Notes under the pieces: model-generated | Told to the model about the DNA's origin: nothing | Seen by the model: the letters and a program-made list of their open reading frames with translations, nothing else | Database searches by the model: none | Shown here: positions 10,584 to 21,409 of the stretch, piece after piece | Layout: each line of letters opens with the position of its first letter | Position numbering within the stretch: position 1 is the first letter of the stretch | Source: a bacterium | GTDB taxonomy: Bacteria; Planctomycetota; JAFGQW01 | Assembly: GCA_030426805.1 (NCBI GenBank) | Contig: JAUHXU010000002.1 | Span: 372,001 to 436,000 of the forward strand | Length of the DNA: 64,000 bases | Direction of reading: 5' to 3' | Made by a program: the position numbers and the translations under genes

Positions 10584-11126
10584 CTACTTCGCGGCGTCGC
10601 GGGCGCGGGGCTTGCGCGCGAGTCGGAACTCGGCCTTGTAGACCGTCTCGCCCGATTGGACGCTGTACCACGTCGAGTGCAGTCGGTCGGCGCCTTCGAC
10701 GCGCACGACGCCCTTGTGCATGTGCTTCTCGTCGTGGCTCTTCGTGTTCATCACGTCGAAGCACTCGAAGACGAGGGTTCCCTCGGGCGCGTCCTTCTTC
10801 GCCCGCATGCGCGGCTGGTTGCCCATCACGCAGTAGTGCGTCAGCACGAGGTCGTCGCCGTCCTGGTGGTAGACGGTCAGCATCTCGTGATCGGTCCCCG
10901 GGAACAGCGTTTCGAGCACCGCGCTCCCGCCGGCGGTGACCCGGTAGCTCGTCATGACGCGGCTGCCGAGCGTGCCGTCCTCGCCAACCTGGACCCACTC
11001 GCCGGCGAGTCGCTTGATGTCGTCGATCGTCGGGCCCTTCGCGTCCACCGGTCGTGGGGCAAACGCGAACGCGGTAGCGGCGGCGGCGAGCAGGGCGGTG
11101 GTCAACAGCAGCGTGCGTGCGGACAT
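10584..11126 (-). CDS. Exported protein of unknown function, 180 aa
   Basis: A signal peptide (MSARTLLLTTALLAAAATAFAFA) is followed by a single compact domain beginning DDIKRLAGEWVQVGEDGT and continuing SYRVTAGGSAVLETLFPGTDHEMLTVY and LVLTHYCVMGNQPRM. The alternating strands and the opening LAGEW recall small lipocalin-like, DUF1579-like beta-barrels that bind ligands, but I cannot name a function. The ATG at 11126 has GGAGA 8 bases upstream. It is monocistronic, convergent with the DinB gene. Confidence 0.72.
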   Translation of the reverse strand: MSARTLLLTTALLAAAATAFAFAPRPVDAKGPTIDDIKRLAGEWVQVGEDGTLGSRVMTSYRVTAGGSAVLETLFPGTDHEMLTVYHQDGDDLVLTHYCVMGNQPRMRAKKDAPEGTLVFECFDVMNTKSHDEKHMHKGVVRVEGADRLHSTWYSVQSGETVYKAEFRLARKPRARDAAK

Positions 11127-11271
11127 GGCGGGTCTCCGGTCGGGGATATCTGCGTTTGCGGCGCGCGGCGCGTGCCGCGGCCTACCGATCGATTGCCCGT
11201 GGGCGGCTTCGTGGCGGTGGTAATCCGGGAAATCGACGCGGTCGGCTATGATACGGCCCGGAGGCCGCGAC

Positions 11272-11790
11272 ATGAACGAGCCAGCCTACATCCTGCGCCG
11301 GATGGCCGATGACGATTGGGAGGCGGTCGCCGCGATCTACCGCGAGGGCATCGCGACCGGCGACGCGACGTTCGAGACCGGGGTGCCGACCCGCGAGGAG
11401 TGGAATCGTTCGCACCTCGACGCCGGCCGAGTCGTCTTCGCGATCGGCAACAGCGTCGTGGGATGGGCCGCGCTCGCGCCGGTGTCGGGGCGCTGCGTCT
11501 ACGGCGGCGTCGCCGAAACCAGTGTCTACGTGACGGCCGCCGCGCGCGGCGACGGGGTGGGGCGCGTGTTGCTCACGGCGCTCATCGCGGAATCCGAGGA
11601 CGCCGGGCTCTGGACGCTGCAGGCCGGGATCTTCCCGGAGAACACCGCGAGCCTCGCGCTGCACGAACGATGCGGATTTCGCGTCGTCGGTCGCCGTGAG
11701 CGACTCGGGCAACTCGACGGTCGCTGGCGCGACGTGGTGTTGCTCGAGCGTCGAAGCCCGGTGGTGGGTCGCGACGCTACAGGATCGTGA
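11272..11790 (+). CDS. GNAT N-acetyltransferase, phosphinothricin acetyltransferase-like, 172 aa
   Basis: Acetyl-CoA-dependent N-acetyltransferase. The order matches the PAT/YwnH family: AAIYREGIATGDATFETGVPT near the N-terminus, the acetyl-CoA loop ARGDGVGRVLLTALI, then GIFPENTASLALHERCGFRVVGRRER. Members acetylate phosphinothricin, methionine sulfoximine or related amino acids, or give methionine-analogue tolerance; the true substrate here is open. CGGAGG lies upstream of the ATG and a TATGAT box at about 11248. Its last 14 bases overlap the tail of the convergent propeller gene. Confidence 0.86.
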   Translation: MNEPAYILRRMADDDWEAVAAIYREGIATGDATFETGVPTREEWNRSHLDAGRVVFAIGNSVVGWAALAPVSGRCVYGGVAETSVYVTAAARGDGVGRVLLTALIAESEDAGLWTLQAGIFPENTASLALHERCGFRVVGRRERLGQLDGRWRDVVLLERRSPVVGRDATGS

Positions 11791-13036
11791 CGCCGCAGGC
11801 GTTCGACACGCTCGTGATCCGGAACGGGCTCGGGACGTAGGTCACCCCCGCGACGAAGACGCGGATGCCGAGTCCGCCGAGGCCCGGGGGAATGCGAACC
11901 GCGACGCCGCTCGCCGAGCCGGCCGCATCGAGCGTGCCGGCGAAGTTCAGGAAGATCCCGAGCCCCTGCTGCGACAGGCCGAACAGCGGATCGGCGACGT
12001 TCAGGTGAAGCGTGCCGACACCCTTGAGCGCCGGCCCGCGGTGGCTGAACGACATCCCGAGCGCGTAGCCCTCGTTCGGGTGCGCCGGGAAGTTCACGTG
12101 GAGCGCGCCGGTCTGGCCGGATGCCCACAGGCCCCGCGGCCACAGCGGACGCGCGTGCATGTAGATCGCATCCGACGGGCCGTAGGTCGACAGTTGGGAG
12201 AAGTTCAGCGTCGTGACGATCCCGTTCGGGTCGGTCACCGTCAGGTGCGTCGGGGCCGGACCGAACTCGCCGCAGAGGTACTCGTGCGGTCCGCGCTCGT
12301 TCACGCGCACCGAGTTGTTCGTCTCGAACATCTGCGAGCCGACCGGGCCGAGCGTCATCACGTTGCCGGAGCGATCGACGCGGAAGAGGTTGCCGCTGCT
12401 CTGCCCGAACGACGACACGAGGATGCTCCCGTCGTGGGGGTTCCAATCGCAGCCGCTACCCTCCGGGATCACGCCGCCACCGCCGGCGGTCATCGTCACG
12501 TTTCCGGCGGCGTCGAGGAACATCAGCCCCCGACCGGTCCCGTATTCCAGGGCACACACACCGCCGGTCGTGCCGTCCCAGCAGCCGGCGTTGATCGCGC
12601 CGCCCGGCGCCGCGAACAGCGACGCGGTCGCGAAGTTGTTCGTGTGTCGCCAGATCTGGCCGTTGAGGTGGAACGTGAAGAAGTCGTCACGCTCCCCGAA
12701 GCACCCCCAGACGGCGAGGTTGCCGTTGCCTTGAAGCGACGTCGCGACAGCCGCGCCGGTCACCTTGTTCACCGAGAAGACGCCCGAGCCGTCGGTGACG
12801 ACCAGCGACTGGTTGTCGGGGCTGTTCTCGATCGAGTCGCAGCTGCCGCCCCACGGCACGAACGGCAGCGGCGTCGAGCCGATCTGCGTGCTCGCGCCCG
12901 CGGTGCGATCGAAGTAGGCGATGCCGTTGACCGGGATGAAGCTCGCGACGGCGATTGCGGTGTTCGCCGGCACTTGCGCCGCTGCAACGCTCGCGGTCGT
13001 CGCCAGCGCCGCCAGCCACACGAGGAGCGTCCTCAT
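11777..13036 (-). CDS. Secreted beta-propeller protein with shared C-terminal domain, 419 aa
   Basis: Signal peptide MRTLLVWLAALATTASVAAAQ. The central part repeats a four-strand blade pattern about every 45 residues (GVFSVNKVTGAAVATSL, GLMFLDAAGNVTMTAGGG, NLFRVDRSGNVMTLGPVG), as in SMP-30/NHL-like propellers. The last 110 residues (from about HVNFPAHPNEGYALGMSF) form a separate beta domain ending GLGIRVFVAGVTYVP, found also in the products at 16461, 20134, 24300 and 39316. No enzyme motif or known sorting signal is visible. It is probably the last gene of the reverse-strand run that begins with the propeller gene at 17726. Confidence 0.78.
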   Translation of the reverse strand: MRTLLVWLAALATTASVAAAQVPANTAIAVASFIPVNGIAYFDRTAGASTQIGSTPLPFVPWGGSCDSIENSPDNQSLVVTDGSGVFSVNKVTGAAVATSLQGNGNLAVWGCFGERDDFFTFHLNGQIWRHTNNFATASLFAAPGGAINAGCWDGTTGGVCALEYGTGRGLMFLDAAGNVTMTAGGGGVIPEGSGCDWNPHDGSILVSSFGQSSGNLFRVDRSGNVMTLGPVGSQMFETNNSVRVNERGPHEYLCGEFGPAPTHLTVTDPNGIVTTLNFSQLSTYGPSDAIYMHARPLWPRGLWASGQTGALHVNFPAHPNEGYALGMSFSHRGPALKGVGTLHLNVADPLFGLSQQGLGIFLNFAGTLDAAGSASGVAVRIPPGLGGLGIRVFVAGVTYVPSPFRITSVSNACGVTIL

Positions 13037-13165
13037 GTCGGTATCGTCCTTTCCAGCCTCGCGCGGACTCCGGTCCCGCGCACCCCGGCTCTCTCCTCCA
13101 TCCAGTTGACCGAAGCGGTTGCGTCTCGTCAAGGAATCGTGCGCGCGGGACCGATTCGAGACGGT

Positions 13166-14485
13166 TCAGTCCATGATTCGGCTGCAGCCTTCGCACACCG
13201 AGCGAATGCCTCGCTCGTGATAGGCGCGGCGGAGCCGGCGGTAGAGGGGGCCGTTCCAGATCGCGTCGGCGCGCTGACGGTTCAGGTCGCCGACCGCGTA
13301 GCGTTCGAGGCAGCACGACAGCACCTTGCCGTTCCAGGCGACGAACGCATAGCGAAAGAAGTCGAGGCAGCGCGCGTTCTCGCGCACGAGACGCGCCGGC
13401 AGTTCCGTGATCGCCGCGCGCTCGGATCGGTCGATCGCGTCGGCGTCGGCATCGACCGTGTCGACGAACGCGTCGTCCTGGCGCTGCTGGACTTCCTTGA
13501 GCGCCTCGTAGCGTCGCTTCGGCGGGATTCGAAGCGCCGACGTTCCGCGCAGCACGGCGAGTGCGTCGTCGATCGCGACGCCCTCGGGTTCCCAGCCTTC
13601 GCGTCCGCAGGTCGGGATCGGCGTGATGTCGACACGAACGTCATTGTCGCGGCACAGCGCCTCGGTCTCGTCGACGATGCGCTGCGCTTCCTCGCGCACG
13701 TCGGGGTCGGTGTAGAGAAGATGCGGGCCGAGCACCTCCGGCGAGGTGCACGCCTCGAGGTTCTGCGCGTAGAAGTGGTTCAGCCCGAGCGGGATCAGCG
13801 CGCGCACGACCTCCGGCATCTCGCGGATGTTGAAGCGCGCCATCACGAACGCGACCCCGAGTTTCGGCGCGTCCATCGGGCCGAGCCCGGCGGCCTCCTT
13901 CATCGCGCGCATGCGCTCGAGGTTGTCGAAGAGCACCTTCTTGTCGACGCCCCGCACCGCCGACAGCGCGTCCTCGCTGACGCCGTCGACCGACACCGAG
14001 ATCATGTCGAACCGGTTCTCGATCAGCTTGGCGATGTTCGCCTCGTTGAGGATCGTCCCGTTCGTGATCGTGTGGAGGCGGTGGCCGCGCTGCTTGAGTT
14101 GGCGAGCGTAGTCGTGGAAGTCGGGGTTCAGCATCGGCTCGCCGTAGCCGGTCAGCTCGATCTCGTGGGCATCCCGGACCAGGTCGAGTGCGCGCTCGAA
14201 GATCCGGGGCTCCATGTAGCCGCTCGACCCGACGATGTCGGTGACCGCCTTCTCGCCCTTCAGCGCCCGCACGGTCGAGCGCTCCTCGTGCACGTGGTAG
14301 CGGCGGCAGGTCACGCAGACGAGGTTGCAGCGCGCGGTCATCTCGAGCGTGACCTTGGCGGGCATCGTCGAGAGCACGACGTCCCCGCGTTCGAGCTCGC
14401 GGCGTCGCATCCGCTCGACGAAGGGCTTGCGCACGCCCCGGAGCTTCTTGCGGGCCGTCGCGAGAGAGGTCGCCATCCGATTCAT
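13166..14485 (-). CDS. Radical SAM/SPASM protein, 439 aa
   Basis: Iron-sulfur enzyme that cleaves S-adenosylmethionine to start radical chemistry. The SAM-cluster motif is CNLVCVTC (CxxxCxxC, about 51-58), followed by ELTGYGEPMLNPDF, the family's GGE-like motif. The C-terminal SPASM region has cysteines in CLDFF (about 373), SCCLE (about 391) and CEGC (about 429), enough for one or two auxiliary clusters. SPASM enzymes mature peptides or proteins. No obvious peptide substrate lies beside it, but the small DUF2058 protein and secreted proteins are neighbours. GAGG lies close to the ATG at 14485. Confidence 0.88.
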   Translation of the reverse strand: MNRMATSLATARKKLRGVRKPFVERMRRRELERGDVVLSTMPAKVTLEMTARCNLVCVTCRRYHVHEERSTVRALKGEKAVTDIVGSSGYMEPRIFERALDLVRDAHEIELTGYGEPMLNPDFHDYARQLKQRGHRLHTITNGTILNEANIAKLIENRFDMISVSVDGVSEDALSAVRGVDKKVLFDNLERMRAMKEAAGLGPMDAPKLGVAFVMARFNIREMPEVVRALIPLGLNHFYAQNLEACTSPEVLGPHLLYTDPDVREEAQRIVDETEALCRDNDVRVDITPIPTCGREGWEPEGVAIDDALAVLRGTSALRIPPKRRYEALKEVQQRQDDAFVDTVDADADAIDRSERAAITELPARLVRENARCLDFFRYAFVAWNGKVLSCCLERYAVGDLNRQRADAIWNGPLYRRLRRAYHERGIRSVCEGCSRIMD

Positions 14486-14555
14486 GACCTCGTCATCCTA
14501 TCAAACGGCGGGGCGGTTCGGGCAACCGGTGCCCGTCCGGTTCCGGGACGCCTGC

Positions 14556-15047
14556 TCAGCCGTGCAGCACGCGCACCAGCTCGGGCGCGGTCGCGTGGAC
14601 CTGGAGCGCGTGGCTCCGGGCGAGGATCGCGAATCGCTCGCGGGCCTGGTCCGGCACCTCGACGATGCCGAGGTCGCCGTGCTGGAGGCGGCGAACGGCC
14701 GTGTCGCTCACCTCGACGAACGGCACCTTGTTGTCCCTGGCGACGAAGTAGTAGCGACGGTTGCCCGCGACGTCCTTGGCGAGCGTGTTGCTGCGCACGA
14801 GGTCGCGGAGCCGGTCGCGCGAGACGCGCTCGAGCCGCTCGAGCTCGGCGGCCCGGTTCCGCTCGCGGTCGGCTTCGCTGCGCTGCTCCCGTTTCTCGCG
14901 GTGAGCCGCGTCGCGCGTGCGCTCTTCGGCCTCGAGGCCCTTGTCGCCGACCTTCGCGCGCTTGACGCGCTTCTCGTGCTTGGCCTTCTTCGCCTGCTTC
15001 TCGTTGATCAGGCCGGCTTCGAGGAGTTGCTTTGTGAGATCGCCCAT
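14556..15047 (-). CDS. DUF2058 (YaiL-like) protein, 163 aa
   Basis: N-terminal MGDLTKQLLEAGLINEKQAKKAKHEKR followed by a long charged helical region (about 30-80) and a C-terminal domain with YYFVARDNKVPFVEV. This order matches the DUF2058/YaiL family, a ribosome-associated group in E. coli of uncertain role. The stop codon of mgtE forms part of this gene's ribosome binding site (TAGGAGG, 7 bases before ATG), so the two are co-translated. The highly charged helix suggests nucleic acid or ribosome contact, which is inference. Confidence 0.85.
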   Translation of the reverse strand: MGDLTKQLLEAGLINEKQAKKAKHEKRVKRAKVGDKGLEAEERTRDAAHREKREQRSEADRERNRAAELERLERVSRDRLRDLVRSNTLAKDVAGNRRYYFVARDNKVPFVEVSDTAVRRLQHGDLGIVEVPDQARERFAILARSHALQVHATAPELVRVLHG

Positions 15048-15059
15048 CGTGGGATCCTC

Positions 15060-16421
15060 CTACAACAAGATCGTCAGGACGAGCAGATAGGTCAAGATCC
15101 CGAGGACATCGTTGAGGGTCGTGATGAACGGGCCGGTCGCCACGGCCGGGTCCTTGCCGAGGCGGTGCAGCAGCACCGGGATGAGTGTGCCGAGCAGCGC
15201 CGCGTTGACGACGACGATCACCATCGCGACCGAAACGCACGCGCTCAGCTCCCCGTCCCCGCCCGACAGGCCGTAGGCGCAGATGCCGAGCAGCGCACCG
15301 AGGCCGAGCCCGAACAGAATCGAGACGCGCAGCTCGCGGAACAGCGTCTTGCCGAGGCCCTGGAGCGCGAAGCTGTCGGTCGCGACACCGCGCACGACGA
15401 GCGACGACGCCTGGATCGCGACGCTGCCGGCCATCGCCATGATCGCCGGCAGGAACAGCGCATGCTCGATCTTGATCGCATGCTCGAAGCCGCTCATCAC
15501 GAGCGCGCCGAGCACGCCGCCGACGAGTCCGACGAGCAGCCACGGCCCGCGCTCGAAGAACGCCTTGAAGACGCTCCGCTCCGCCGGCGCATCCTCGCCG
15601 GTGCCGGCCATGTAGGAGATGTCCTCCTGCTCCTCCTCCTCGATGACGTCGAAGATGTCGTCGTGGGTGATGATGCCGAGCAGGCGGCCGAGGTCGTCGA
15701 CGACGGGGAGGGACAGGCGGTCGTAGCGACGCGCGAGCCGAGCCGCCTCGGCCTGATCCTCCTCGGGGTGGATCGTCACCGGGCTCTCGCTGTCCATGAT
15801 GTCGGCCACCGTCTGCGCGGGGTCGGCGAGCAGCAGCTCGGTCGGGGTCACGACGCCACGGAGCACGTGGTTGCGGTCGACGACGAAGATCTCGTGGATC
15901 TCGTCCATCTCGCGGTAGTGCTCGCGGACCATCTCGACCGCCTTGGCGACGGAGTGCGATTGCCGCACCCACGCCGCCTCGAGCTTCATGATGCCGCCGG
16001 CGCTGTCGTCGTCGTAGGTGAGCAGGCGCTCGACCTCGTCGCGACTCTCCTGCGGCACTTGCTCGAGGACGCGTGCTCGCGTGTCGTCGTCGAGTTCGCC
16101 GACCAGGTCGGCCGCGTCGTCGGACTCGAGCTCGTCGGCCATCTGCGCGATGCGCGTGTCCGACAGGTCCTCGAGGACGTTCTTGCGCGTCGACTCCTCG
16201 AGTTCGAGCACGACGTCCGAGCCGATCTCCGGCTCCAGTGCGTCGAGCACGAGCGTCTGTTCGACGCGGTCGAGGCGCTCCATGATCGCGGCGATGTCCG
16301 CCGGGCGCACGTTGGCGAGCTCCGACAGCAGCTCGGTGAACGAATCGGTGGCGATCAGCGTGCGGAGGTGCTCCACGGCCGCATCGACGTCGAACTTTGC
16401 GGTCTCGACTTTGTCGGTCAT
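15060..16421 (-). CDS. mgtE: Magnesium transporter MgtE, 453 aa
   Basis: Mg2+-gated Mg2+ channel of the inner membrane. Domains in order: the MgtE N-terminal helical domain (about 5-140, with ELANVRPADIAAIMERL and ESTRKNVLEDLSD), two CBS domains (about 154-257, ending DDIFDVIEEE), then five membrane helices (about 285-453) with the pore signature GPFITTLNDVLGILTYLLV at the end. Cytoplasmic acidic residues bind Mg2+ and close the pore when it is plentiful. The ATG at 16421 is preceded in frame by GTG; I chose the ATG. It follows the propeller gene at 16461 by 39 bases. Confidence 0.96.
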   Translation of the reverse strand: MTDKVETAKFDVDAAVEHLRTLIATDSFTELLSELANVRPADIAAIMERLDRVEQTLVLDALEPEIGSDVVLELEESTRKNVLEDLSDTRIAQMADELESDDAADLVGELDDDTRARVLEQVPQESRDEVERLLTYDDDSAGGIMKLEAAWVRQSHSVAKAVEMVREHYREMDEIHEIFVVDRNHVLRGVVTPTELLLADPAQTVADIMDSESPVTIHPEEDQAEAARLARRYDRLSLPVVDDLGRLLGIITHDDIFDVIEEEEQEDISYMAGTGEDAPAERSVFKAFFERGPWLLVGLVGGVLGALVMSGFEHAIKIEHALFLPAIMAMAGSVAIQASSLVVRGVATDSFALQGLGKTLFRELRVSILFGLGLGALLGICAYGLSGGDGELSACVSVAMVIVVVNAALLGTLIPVLLHRLGKDPAVATGPFITTLNDVLGILTYLLVLTILL

Positions 16422-16460
16422 CACGGGATCCGGACGGAGGCGCGGCCGCGCCGTTGGGGT

Positions 16461-17726
16461 CTACAGGCGGAGGAGGATCGGGTCCGCGATCGTCGCGATG
16501 CCACCGCCGTCGATCGTCATCGCGACGCACCAGCACGGCACGTCGAGCGCCCCGAATGCGGACACGTCCAGGCTCGCGGTCGCTTCGCCGGACGCGTCGA
16601 GGCGGCCGGGGCCCGGACGCCAGACGCCCGGCAGCGCGTTGCGCAGCGTCAACACGACGAGCGAGTCGAACGCGAGGTGGATCGTGCGCCCGTCGGCCAG
16701 CAGGATCCCCGGTCGCACGCCGCCCAGGCCGAGCGCGATCGCGTAGCCGCGGTTGCCCTCGCCGGGGAATCGCATGCCGATCGAGTAGCGACCGGGCGCG
16801 GTGCGAACGCCGGCGAGATTGCGACTGCCGTCGAACGCGAGCGCCCAGGGCGTCGGGATCGACGCGCCGAGGGTGATCGTCGTGATCGTGCGATCGAACA
16901 GGTCGACGTGGTACATCGCGCCGCTGTCCGCCGACACGAGTCGGGGGCGGGGGGCGCTCTGGCGATCCATCACGACGCCGGAGAACAGGGCGCCGGTGCG
17001 GCTGCCGAACAGGGGCGTCGGCGTCATGAGCCCCTTCTGCAGGTGCATCACGTCGTTGCCGGCGGCCGAGTACCAGTCGCCGGTGCGGTAGTCCTGAGCG
17101 ATGCCGAAGCGCGGCGTGAAGCCGGTCGCCATCGTGCTGGTCGTGCCATCGGGCGCGAGGCGGATCAGCGGGGCGCCGCTGATCCCGTCGCGGTCCTGAA
17201 TCACGTAGCTGCCGTCGTCGATGTCCATCGCGAGGCCACCGGACCAGTTGCCCGCGCTGCCGACCTGCACGGTCGTCAGCAACGTCGTCAGCGCGTTCGT
17301 CGTGCGGTCGAGCTTGAAGAGGCCGACGTTGAACGTCGCGAACGTCGGCGTGACGAACGAGCGGTAGCGGTTCGTGAACACGTAGTCGCCGTCGAAATTG
17401 ACGATCAGGTTCATCGGGTGGTAGAGCAGCGAGCCGTTCTGGATGATCGTCGTCACCGCATTCGTCGACGGGTCGATCCGGACGATGCCGTGGACCGCCC
17501 CGGCGACGCCGCCGTCGCCGCAGACGAGGTGGCGGTTGTCGACGTCCATCGTGAGGCTGTTGATCGCACCGGGGTTGTCGTAGACCGACGTGACGGCGCC
17601 GGCCGGCGACACACGCACGATCGACGAGCTGCCGCACACGAGATCCGAGGGGTGGTATTGCGCCGCGATCGGCTGCGCGAGGGCGAGGCCCACGAGCACG
17701 ACGATCGAGCGAGCGTGGCAAATCAT
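16461..17726 (-). CDS. Secreted beta-propeller protein with shared C-terminal domain, 421 aa
   Basis: Signal peptide MICHARSIVVLVGLALAQPIAAQ. Blades repeat the pattern SIVRVSPAGAVTSVYDNPG, GIVRIDPSTNAVTTIIQNG and PLIRLAPDGTTSTMATG, a lactonase/SMP-30-like seven-bladed propeller by count. From about residue 305 (RTAPGRYSIGMRFPGEGN) comes the C-terminal domain shared with its paralogues, with GVRPGILLADGRTIHLAFDS and a final IADPILLRL. It begins a reverse-strand run through mgtE, DUF2058 and the SPASM gene. AAAGGACCGC precedes the ATG, and TATCAT lies about 45 bases further up without a convincing -35. Confidence 0.78.
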   Translation of the reverse strand: MICHARSIVVLVGLALAQPIAAQYHPSDLVCGSSSIVRVSPAGAVTSVYDNPGAINSLTMDVDNRHLVCGDGGVAGAVHGIVRIDPSTNAVTTIIQNGSLLYHPMNLIVNFDGDYVFTNRYRSFVTPTFATFNVGLFKLDRTTNALTTLLTTVQVGSAGNWSGGLAMDIDDGSYVIQDRDGISGAPLIRLAPDGTTSTMATGFTPRFGIAQDYRTGDWYSAAGNDVMHLQKGLMTPTPLFGSRTGALFSGVVMDRQSAPRPRLVSADSGAMYHVDLFDRTITTITLGASIPTPWALAFDGSRNLAGVRTAPGRYSIGMRFPGEGNRGYAIALGLGGVRPGILLADGRTIHLAFDSLVVLTLRNALPGVWRPGPGRLDASGEATASLDVSAFGALDVPCWCVAMTIDGGGIATIADPILLRL

Positions 17727-18060
17727 GGCGGGACGCGGTCCTTTCGGCAATCCCAGGGGCGCGCGCGCATGATAGCAGCGAATCGATCGAAATCGGTTTG
17801 CGAAACGCGATTGCGTCGGATCAACAGGAGACCGCACGCAGCGCACCTCCGACTCCGATGCTCCGCGTCGGCGGTTCGTGTGATCTCGCGTGCAATTGCG
17901 GCCTTGAGTCTCCCTCTGCGAAGTGCGATCTTGTCGGCGGCTATCGACCCGATCCCCTCTGCCGTGACCGCGTCCGGCGGGTGGCCGAATCGCCCGCGCC
18001 GGGGCGTCGACACGCCGTGTTCATCCAGGCGGTATGACCATGCCCACGAGGAGCCTTCCC
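17727..18060. other. Intergenic region between divergent propeller and transketolase genes
   Basis: About 330 bases without a convincing gene. Frames that stay open here show no start with a ribosome binding site and no recognisable protein. A weak promoter-like pair for transketolase is TTGAGT (17904-17909), 17-base spacer, GATCTT. The reverse strand has a TATCAT box near 17775 for the propeller gene. Base composition is slightly less GC-rich than the flanking genes. Confidence 0.5.
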
Positions 18061-20070
<2,010 letters not shown>

Positions 20071-20133
20071 CCGCGGTATACTGAGCGCGAATCGAATGGC
20101 CCCGAATCGACGGGGTATGAGAGGAGCGTTCCA

Positions 20134-21402
20134 ATGCGAGTTCGTAACTGGATTGCGGCGTCGATGATCGCGGCGCTTGCCGGTACCGGTGCCGCGCAGA
20201 ATCATGCGAGTGGCTACTTCGGCGTCACGTGGGCGTCCGGCGGCACGGCGTATGGCGTGCACGTCGACCCGACCGGTACGGTGACGACGATGTCGCTCGG
20301 GAGTCAGAGCCGCTATTCGGTCGAGACCGCGTCGGACAACCGTTCGATGCTCTACCTCGACCATTCGGCCAACGCCGTGTTCGCGGTCGACCCGATCGGC
20401 CTCGCGGTCGTCGGCACGGTCTTCTCGAACCCGGCCCTCAGTGCGGTGGCGTACGGCCTGCACTACGACTGCAACGGCGACCTCCTCGTGTTCTCGTCGT
20501 CGCAGCTCCACAAGATCGACTCGGTGGCGAGCGCGCTGACGACGGTCGCCTCGGGCTCCTTCGGCCTCGGTGACGGCGGCATCGACATCGATACCGGCGA
20601 CCTGCTCGTCGCGACGAGTTCGGGGTTGCGCCGCTACGACCGGACGACCGGGGCAGTCACGACGCTCGCGACCGGCGGACTCCTGGCGCGCTACGGGTCG
20701 CTCGCGCAGGACGTTCTCACCGGCGACGTCTACGTGCCCACGTGTTGCAGCACGTCAACCGTGCCGCGCGCCCTCGATCTCATCCCGGGCGGTACCGGTA
20801 CGGCGTCGATCTGGCTCGGGGATCCGAACCTGATCGGCGCGTATGGCGTCAACGCGGATCGCGCCTCCGCCGCGACGCGGCGTCTGATCAGCGGCTGCTT
20901 CCGGAGCAGCTCGGTCGCGAACTCCGGCGGTGTCTGGTCGATCGATCTCCAGACGAAGGCCGTGACGCAGTTGGGCGCGTTCACGACGACGACGGTCGCG
21001 GACGTCGACTTCATCGGCGGTCGCAACCTCCATGCGCAGCGCACGGCGCCCGGGCGCTACGACGTCGCGATCGACCTGCCGTTCGACGGCGGCAACGCCT
21101 ACGTCGTCGGCATCAGCGCGACCGGCGTGCGGCCCGCGACGCCGCTGCCCGACGGTCGTCGGATTCCGCTGATCTTCGACAACGTGACATCGCTGAGCGT
21201 GCGCGGCCTCGGTGCGCCGTTCCTGACGGGCACGATCGGCGTGCTCGACGGCTTCGGTCGCGGGAAGACGACGATCGACCTCTCGTCGTTCTACCCGACG
21301 GTGCAGGGCCTGCGGTTGTGGCTGACCGTCGTCACGTTCGCGGCGCCGGCTCCGCTCGGCATCGGCACGATCACCGACCCGTTCGTGATCCGCGTCGACT
21401 GA
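20134..21402 (+). CDS. Secreted beta-propeller protein with shared C-terminal domain, 422 aa
   Basis: Signal peptide MRVRNWIAASMIAALAGTGAAQ. Blades include YGVHVDPTGTVTTMSLG, AVFAVDPIGLAVVGTVF, QLHKIDSVASALTTVASG and GLRRYDRTTGAVTTLATG. The C-terminal domain starts near RTAPGRYDVAIDLPFDGGN and ends LGIGTITDPFVIRVD, closely matching the ends of the products at 16461 and 24300. TATACT at 20077-20082 could be a -10 box; a GAGAGGAGCG ribosome site precedes the ATG. It is isolated from transketolase by 63 bases and convergent with the M20 hydrolase gene. Confidence 0.78.
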   Translation: MRVRNWIAASMIAALAGTGAAQNHASGYFGVTWASGGTAYGVHVDPTGTVTTMSLGSQSRYSVETASDNRSMLYLDHSANAVFAVDPIGLAVVGTVFSNPALSAVAYGLHYDCNGDLLVFSSSQLHKIDSVASALTTVASGSFGLGDGGIDIDTGDLLVATSSGLRRYDRTTGAVTTLATGGLLARYGSLAQDVLTGDVYVPTCCSTSTVPRALDLIPGGTGTASIWLGDPNLIGAYGVNADRASAATRRLISGCFRSSSVANSGGVWSIDLQTKAVTQLGAFTTTTVADVDFIGGRNLHAQRTAPGRYDVAIDLPFDGGNAYVVGISATGVRPATPLPDGRRIPLIFDNVTSLSVRGLGAPFLTGTIGVLDGFGRGKTTIDLSSFYPTVQGLRLWLTVVTFAAPAPLGIGTITDPFVIRVD

Positions 21403-21409
21403 TCGGCGC

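Noticed and set aside
13127-13132. TTGACG as a -35 for the propeller gene at 13036
   Set aside because: No acceptable -10 at 16-18 bases (TCAACT).
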